Shown here: positions 60,598-64,000 of the stretch, piece by piece | Numbering within the stretch: the first letter of the stretch is position 1 | How the letters are laid out: each line of letters opens with the position of its first letter | From: Thalassovita gelatinovora | GTDB taxonomy: Bacteria; Pseudomonadota; Alphaproteobacteria; Rhodobacterales; Rhodobacteraceae | NCBI RefSeq assembly: GCF_001458355.1 | Contig: NZ_CYSA01000028.1 | Coordinates: 186,001 to 250,000 of the forward strand | Length of the DNA stretch: 64,000 nucleotides | Direction of reading: 5' to 3' | Notes under the pieces: generated by a model | The model's database searches: none | What the model saw: the letters and a program-made list of their open reading frames with translations, nothing else | What the model was told of the DNA's origin: nothing | Position numbers and translations under genes: made by a program

Positions 60598-61924
60598 GCT
60601 TCCCTCCCACGGAAGTGAAAATCAGTGACCACTCTCTTTGCGCTAAACCATGTAATGTTTGCTTGGCATACCCCTTTCTCGCCACTCCGATGTGACTACG
60701 AACGATATCAAATTCGGTGTCATCTGTTCTACGAAAACCTGCTTGTTCAAGAGCGAACTCAACCACTCTGTGGCTTTCAACGAGAGTGTCTTTTCGAGTG
60801 GTATCGCGTATGAAAACCAGCCACATCTTAGCCGAAGCTGAAGCAGCAGCTGCGGACAAGATAGATTTGTGCAAGTCTAGACAAAAATTAGCGAAGTATG
60901 GATAGTAGTAGCCGATACTTGCGTACTCTTTGCTGTCTCGTATTTCTTTCAAGCTTCTTGATACGTCCGTAGCGATCGCATCAAGATCGCTTTCGTGGAA
61001 CTGCCGACCTTTGGTCACGGTACTTGCGATTTGGGCTTCCTTGACTTGTTGAAAAATACTATCATCGCTTAACATCTCAAAAACCTTCAGTTCAGGTGCC
61101 CACATTGCCGAATAATCCAGCCGGTTGGCATATGGAGGCGAGCAAACCACAACATCAGCGTTTCTTGCGAAATCGATTTTGAGGTTTTTCGCTTCCGATA
61201 CGGAAAAGGAAGCGATTGATTCGCTACTACTGAAAACGCTTGATCCGAAACGATCCGTTTTTTCCCGCCGCCACGTAGCGAGTTTTTCTAACTCTTGTAT
61301 AATTTCCTTCTTGATGTCCGTATGGCGAATCAACCCTCCTGGTTTCAACCATGTTGTGTTGTCAGATTTCGAGTATGTCACCAACCTACGAGCCGCCAGA
61401 ACGACAGAGGCCCATTTGAAGAGTTCGTCCCGACAATTGGATTCATCTTGAAACAACTCTCCAATGCTTCGGCCATCAAGTTGGTTCGCATATTCGAATA
61501 GTCCATCCTGCACATGAGGAGCTATCCAGCCTTGGTGAAACTCGATTGCAGTATCTCGATTAGTCCCGCTATCAAAAGAAGGCAACTCTACACCGCTCAG
61601 CCAGTCCAAATATCTGTGCAGCAGGATTTCGAGGTCGTTCAGGACTGCACGAGACCGCAGCCAAGCGAGAAGGATAAGTGCAGGATTGTAGTCGTTTAGC
61701 CATACGTCATGCCCTAGCCACGTGAGGCTCGATATTGCATGTGCTTGGCCCGCCATTGGGTCAAAGACAGACAGCTTTTTCTGTCGAATATTCGCGGCAA
61801 TAGTTTTCATTTGCGCGCGCGTATAGCCTGCGTAAGATCGACTGAAGAATGGAGAAGTGGCAGAGTTGCGCCGCTTTGTCCCCAATAGGATCCAGTCTTC
61901 ATATGTGAAATCAGTAGACAACAC
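60587..61924 (-). CDS. SAM-dependent DNA/RNA methyltransferase, SPPY type (operon gene 2)
   Basis: 445 residues. N-terminal YTRAQMKTIAANIRQKK, SAM motif I LSVFDPMAGQAHAISSLTWL (D55PMAG), acidic motif II HDVWLNDYNP. About 180 helical residues are inserted before the catalytic motif VVVCSPPYANRLDYSAMWAP (S262PPY), followed by ELKVFEML and the late motif MWLVFIRDT. SPPY is typical of N4-cytosine (and some N6-adenine) amino-methyltransferases. It starts 3 bases after the upstream stop. No restriction endonuclease is adjacent, so a plain R-M system is unlikely. Confidence 0.85.
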   Translation of the reverse strand: MLSTDFTYEDWILLGTKRRNSATSPFFSRSYAGYTRAQMKTIAANIRQKKLSVFDPMAGQAHAISSLTWLGHDVWLNDYNPALILLAWLRSRAVLNDLEILLHRYLDWLSGVELPSFDSGTNRDTAIEFHQGWIAPHVQDGLFEYANQLDGRSIGELFQDESNCRDELFKWASVVLAARRLVTYSKSDNTTWLKPGGLIRHTDIKKEIIQELEKLATWRREKTDRFGSSVFSSSESIASFSVSEAKNLKIDFARNADVVVCSPPYANRLDYSAMWAPELKVFEMLSDDSIFQQVKEAQIASTVTKGRQFHESDLDAIATDVSRSLKEIRDSKEYASIGYYYPYFANFCLDLHKSILSAAAASASAKMWLVFIRDTTRKDTLVESHRVVEFALEQAGFRRTDDTEFDIVRSHIGVARKGYAKQTLHGLAQREWSLIFTSVGGKHAG

Positions 61925-61927
61925 TAT

Positions 61928-63619
61928 TTACCGATAATACTCGAAAACGGCGTTGGCTACTTCCCTATCCGTAGAAGCAGTCCAATCTTTGTATGCAATT
62001 GCATCCTGCTCCATCACCTTGGCTGGAAACTTTATTAGATAGTTCTGCACCCACTCCCGCATTTCTGGGTATCGTGTGAGATTTTCTGCAAGTTCCTGCT
62101 GTGTACCCGGACGCAAAGCTTGTGTATCCATGTCCCCCCTAACCTTGGGGAGAAAAATGCTTTGAATGGAATACGAATTTTTTTGGGGACATGCTTGCCA
62201 AATCGCGTACTCATCATGACCACCGAGAGTTGCAAGCGCCTGACCGTCTGATAAATTTTTAACAACGCATTCCATTACGGTCCAGACGACTGACGGTGAA
62301 AGAAGCTTGCGTGGCTTTCTATCAAGTTGAGGCGAGCTATCTTGGTCAAGAAGCTTCGAGTCTTGAAGTACATTTTTAAGTCTTTCCGATTCTAGCAACC
62401 AGGTCACCAAGTTTTTCCCCAATCGGGCAAAAACAGTATCATCAGTCTCCTGATCTGGAGACTTCACGAAATCGGAGAATAGTATCGTGTTCTCTGAGAT
62501 CGCCTCACCACAAGTCGAATTGCTAGCCTTACGCACCCACGCTTCAACACGAGTTTTAAAGTCTGTGACCCCTGATTGAATTGAAGCGTATCCCTCAGGG
62601 TTTCCCAAATCATCTAAACAAAGCCTTACGTCTAGACCTTTCTCCTGAAGATGAGCCGCAACATAGGCTTGTGCGGCATGAACAACATTTGGCCTGCGCA
62701 GCCGCACCGGCCAATAGACAATAGATCCACGTGGAATTGCTTGTTCATCTTTGCTGTACAGAAGTTGAAAATCAAATTCTTCCACACAATTTAGAGTAGT
62801 CTTGATGTCCACTTCATTTTGGCCTTGGGTATCCTCCTTATCTCCTGCTGCCTGTTGATGTTGCGATTTTTTTTTAATGAATTTGTAATGCTGCAAAGCA
62901 TGCACAACAACTTTTGCCGCATTCGAAGCAGCTTGCTTCTGATATTCCTCTTTCTGTTCCTCATCGACGTTCTTCTTGTATCCCCAGTCGCAAATCGATT
63001 TTGCAACTACAATTTCGAAATTTTGGTCGTATTCTTCCCGGGCACGGGCAAGCGCCTGCAAAGCGCCTGTTGCTTCCATTTCTCCTCCAATGGCGCCCGA
63101 GCCTTCCAGTGCGGCGTTGCGGGCCTTCTGATTGTCGAACAAGTCTTCCTTGGAAAGGATAGTTCCGAGATAGTAAGTCACACCCATTTGCTTAGCGGCC
63201 TCTTCAAGAGTTCTGGCCCCTGTGATCGACGCTGCAGGCCTCTCTGCTCTGAAGGTAATTTTCTTTTCCGCAATTTTGGCGTTCGCCCCTATCTGGATCT
63301 GACTCGATATCAGCAAATCTCCGATTTTTTGTTTGGTTTCTTCACCACCCCAAGCGATTCCCACGCAAAGTACCATTGAAGGCATATAGTCACGTATCGC
63401 ATACCTTACGGTATCATAGGACGCGCCTCCAGTTGAGGACCCCATCCGAGACTTGGCTAACACAACCGACTGACCGTTGATTGAGCCAAAATCCATGTAG
63501 TGGTAGAGGCTATTCTCGCTTTGACAATTTTTACCATCAAACCCATTTTGTCGAAGCGCTTCTCTTAGCTCATTATCTTCATGGTCATTTACGGTGACCA
63601 GCAAAATGTCAGCTTTCAA
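61928..63619 (-). CDS. Nucleoside phosphorylase domain fused to class I aaRS-like domain (operon gene 1)
   Basis: 563 residues, TTG start. Residues 1-245: PNP/UDP-phosphorylase fold with MVLCVGIAWGG, GGEMEATGALQAL (E180-M-E182) and AKSICDWGYKK (the DxD-type purine site of MTAN-like nucleosidases and ATP-nucleosidase effectors). A charged linker (250-285) follows. Residues about 297-535 resemble a TyrRS/TrpRS-like Rossmann (HUP) domain: RRPNVVHAAQAYVAAHLQEK with His314 in place of HIGH, VRLCLDDLGN, LATLGGHDEYAIW (GGxDQ-like) and FLPKVRGD; no KMSKS. The second assignment is by eye and tentative. First gene of the operon. Confidence 0.8.
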   Translation of the reverse strand: MKADILLVTVNDHEDNELREALRQNGFDGKNCQSENSLYHYMDFGSINGQSVVLAKSRMGSSTGGASYDTVRYAIRDYMPSMVLCVGIAWGGEETKQKIGDLLISSQIQIGANAKIAEKKITFRAERPAASITGARTLEEAAKQMGVTYYLGTILSKEDLFDNQKARNAALEGSGAIGGEMEATGALQALARAREEYDQNFEIVVAKSICDWGYKKNVDEEQKEEYQKQAASNAAKVVVHALQHYKFIKKKSQHQQAAGDKEDTQGQNEVDIKTTLNCVEEFDFQLLYSKDEQAIPRGSIVYWPVRLRRPNVVHAAQAYVAAHLQEKGLDVRLCLDDLGNPEGYASIQSGVTDFKTRVEAWVRKASNSTCGEAISENTILFSDFVKSPDQETDDTVFARLGKNLVTWLLESERLKNVLQDSKLLDQDSSPQLDRKPRKLLSPSVVWTVMECVVKNLSDGQALATLGGHDEYAIWQACPQKNSYSIQSIFLPKVRGDMDTQALRPGTQQELAENLTRYPEMREWVQNYLIKFPAKVMEQDAIAYKDWTASTDREVANAVFEYYR

Positions 63620-63758
63620 TTTCCGTTCCCATTCTCACATTTCTTGCCAGCATGCTTGCCGCCATTAGGCCCATCTCTTTTCAACCCATCTTAGTGCAGC
63701 GCAGGCGACATGCAACGCTGGCTTTGGAGCAATGGTCTTCTGACCTGCCACTGGTCTT

Positions 63759-63917
63759 TCATCCAGCCGCGACCAGTGCCCGGTTGGTGTATACGCCGAT
63801 CGGCGCAGGTTGAGCAATCGCCCGACGCGCGAAGCTTTCATCTCGCGCAGCGGAGCGGGCGATTGCAGTATTCAGGGTCCGCGCGTAGTCAGCCCGGGTC
63901 TTGTAATCCACCTGCAG
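63759..63917 (-). pseudogene. C-terminal gene fragment truncated by an IS-like end
   Basis: A minus-strand frame reads LQVDYKTRADYARTLNTAIA through ARRAIAQPAPIGVYTNRALV to a TGA at 63759. It is closed upstream by a stop within IS-type sequence. GC-rich host-like codons, 52 residues, no start signals. Probably the tail of a host or plasmid gene cut by the insertion; identity unknown. Confidence 0.45.
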
Positions 63918-63953
63918 CGAATGTCAGCTTCGTCCGCTCAGCAGACCTTGACT

Positions 63954-64000
63954 CCAAGCGCAGCGAACGTCCGCATCCCGCCGATTCTGTTGAAAAACTC
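63954..64000 (-). repeat. IS-like end, right copy (facing 56801-56847)
   Basis: Read on the minus strand it starts GAGTTTTTCAACAGAATCGG, identical over the first 17 bases to the left copy at 56801 and similar further in (both continue GCGG...TTCGCT.CGC). The window stops exactly at its outer edge, so what lies beyond is unseen. Confidence 0.65.

Larger units (their letters stand above)
63620..64000. other. Upstream region of the three-gene operon, with IS remnant
   Basis: Presumed promoter area of the leftward operon (63620-63758), a short C-terminal gene fragment (63759-63917) and an IS-like end (about 63954-64000). No clear -35/-10 pair could be assigned. Confidence 0.5.

Noticed and set aside
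60587-61924. Plain restriction-modification system at the right end
   Set aside because: A methyltransferase is present, but no endonuclease-like or target-recognition gene accompanies it; the partners are a PNP-domain protein and a radical SAM enzyme.
62819-63379. 186-codon + strand frame opposite the PNP gene
   Set aside because: Cysteine/phenylalanine-rich nonsense-like product, no motif; the minus strand encodes a clear phosphorylase domain.
1-64000. CRISPR arrays, rRNA genes, riboswitches
   Set aside because: No regularly spaced identical repeats, no rRNA-like stretch and no recognisable riboswitch core were seen on reading both strands.

Overview
The window looks like one chromosome segment of a GC-rich alphaproteobacterium, most likely a Rhodobacterales (roseobacter-type) species. 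The evidence is gene content and order: dxr-rseP-bamA-skp-fabZ-lpxA-lpxI-lpxB, with LpxI in place of LpxH, an alphaproteobacterial-type heme A synthase and a phage-borne GapR (DUF2312) protein. This taxonomic call is inference from gene families; no 16S gene is present.

Region 1 (1-26.3 kb) is ordinary host chromosome. An isoprenoid / outer-membrane biogenesis / lipid A cluster runs on the + strand to 9.0 kb. It is followed by a ThiE-like gene, trmJ, ctaA, an M32 carboxypeptidase, a MAPEG protein whose start codon abuts a perfect 15-bp hairpin, an outer-membrane barrel protein and gyrA. Next come an AT-rich orphan gene, marC, an ABC-F ATPase, a Bcr/CflA transporter, ndk, an internally deleted SDR pseudogene, a TfoX C-terminal protein, a 40-aa conserved-looking small protein, a long-chain acyl-CoA synthetase and tRNA-Ile(CAT).

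Region 2 (26.3-about 55.5 kb) is a nearly complete siphovirus-like prophage beside the tRNA. A leftward operon carries a small membrane protein, hypotheticals, a Dcm-like methylase, GapR, two tiny genes and the integrase. A cI/cro switch follows, with four dyad operators (TTCAG-N5-CTGAA), two of which fill the 17-bp spacer of a promoter. Then come a DnaQ-BRCT exonuclease, a run of tightly overlapping small early genes, a DUF1376-type replication protein, and a HK97-type head module (HNH, TerS, TerL, portal, S49 protease, capsid, connectors). The lambda-like tail module has a GGGAAAC -1 frameshift site in the tail chaperone and a 1805-aa tape measure with a 27-residue repeat array. A lysis cassette (holin, endolysin, candidate u-spanin) and a Dam-like methylase close it. 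I could not find the right attachment site.

Region 3 (55.5-64.0 kb) is accessory DNA: a glycine-zipper envelope protein, a 167-bp MITE-like element, a two-gene small-basic/membrane-protein pair, an IS3 element with a broken orfA, and a tight three-gene leftward operon. That operon encodes (i) a nucleoside-phosphorylase domain fused to a degenerate class I aminoacyl-tRNA-synthetase-like domain, (ii) a DPMAG/SPPY methyltransferase and (iii) a radical SAM enzyme with a PqqD-like N-terminus. The 7.2-kb block holding the pair, the IS3 and the operon is bounded by facing inverted copies of one IS-like end (56801-56847 and 63954-64000). This three-gene operon is the best candidate for an undescribed system; a defence or nucleotide/peptide-modification role is hypothesis only.
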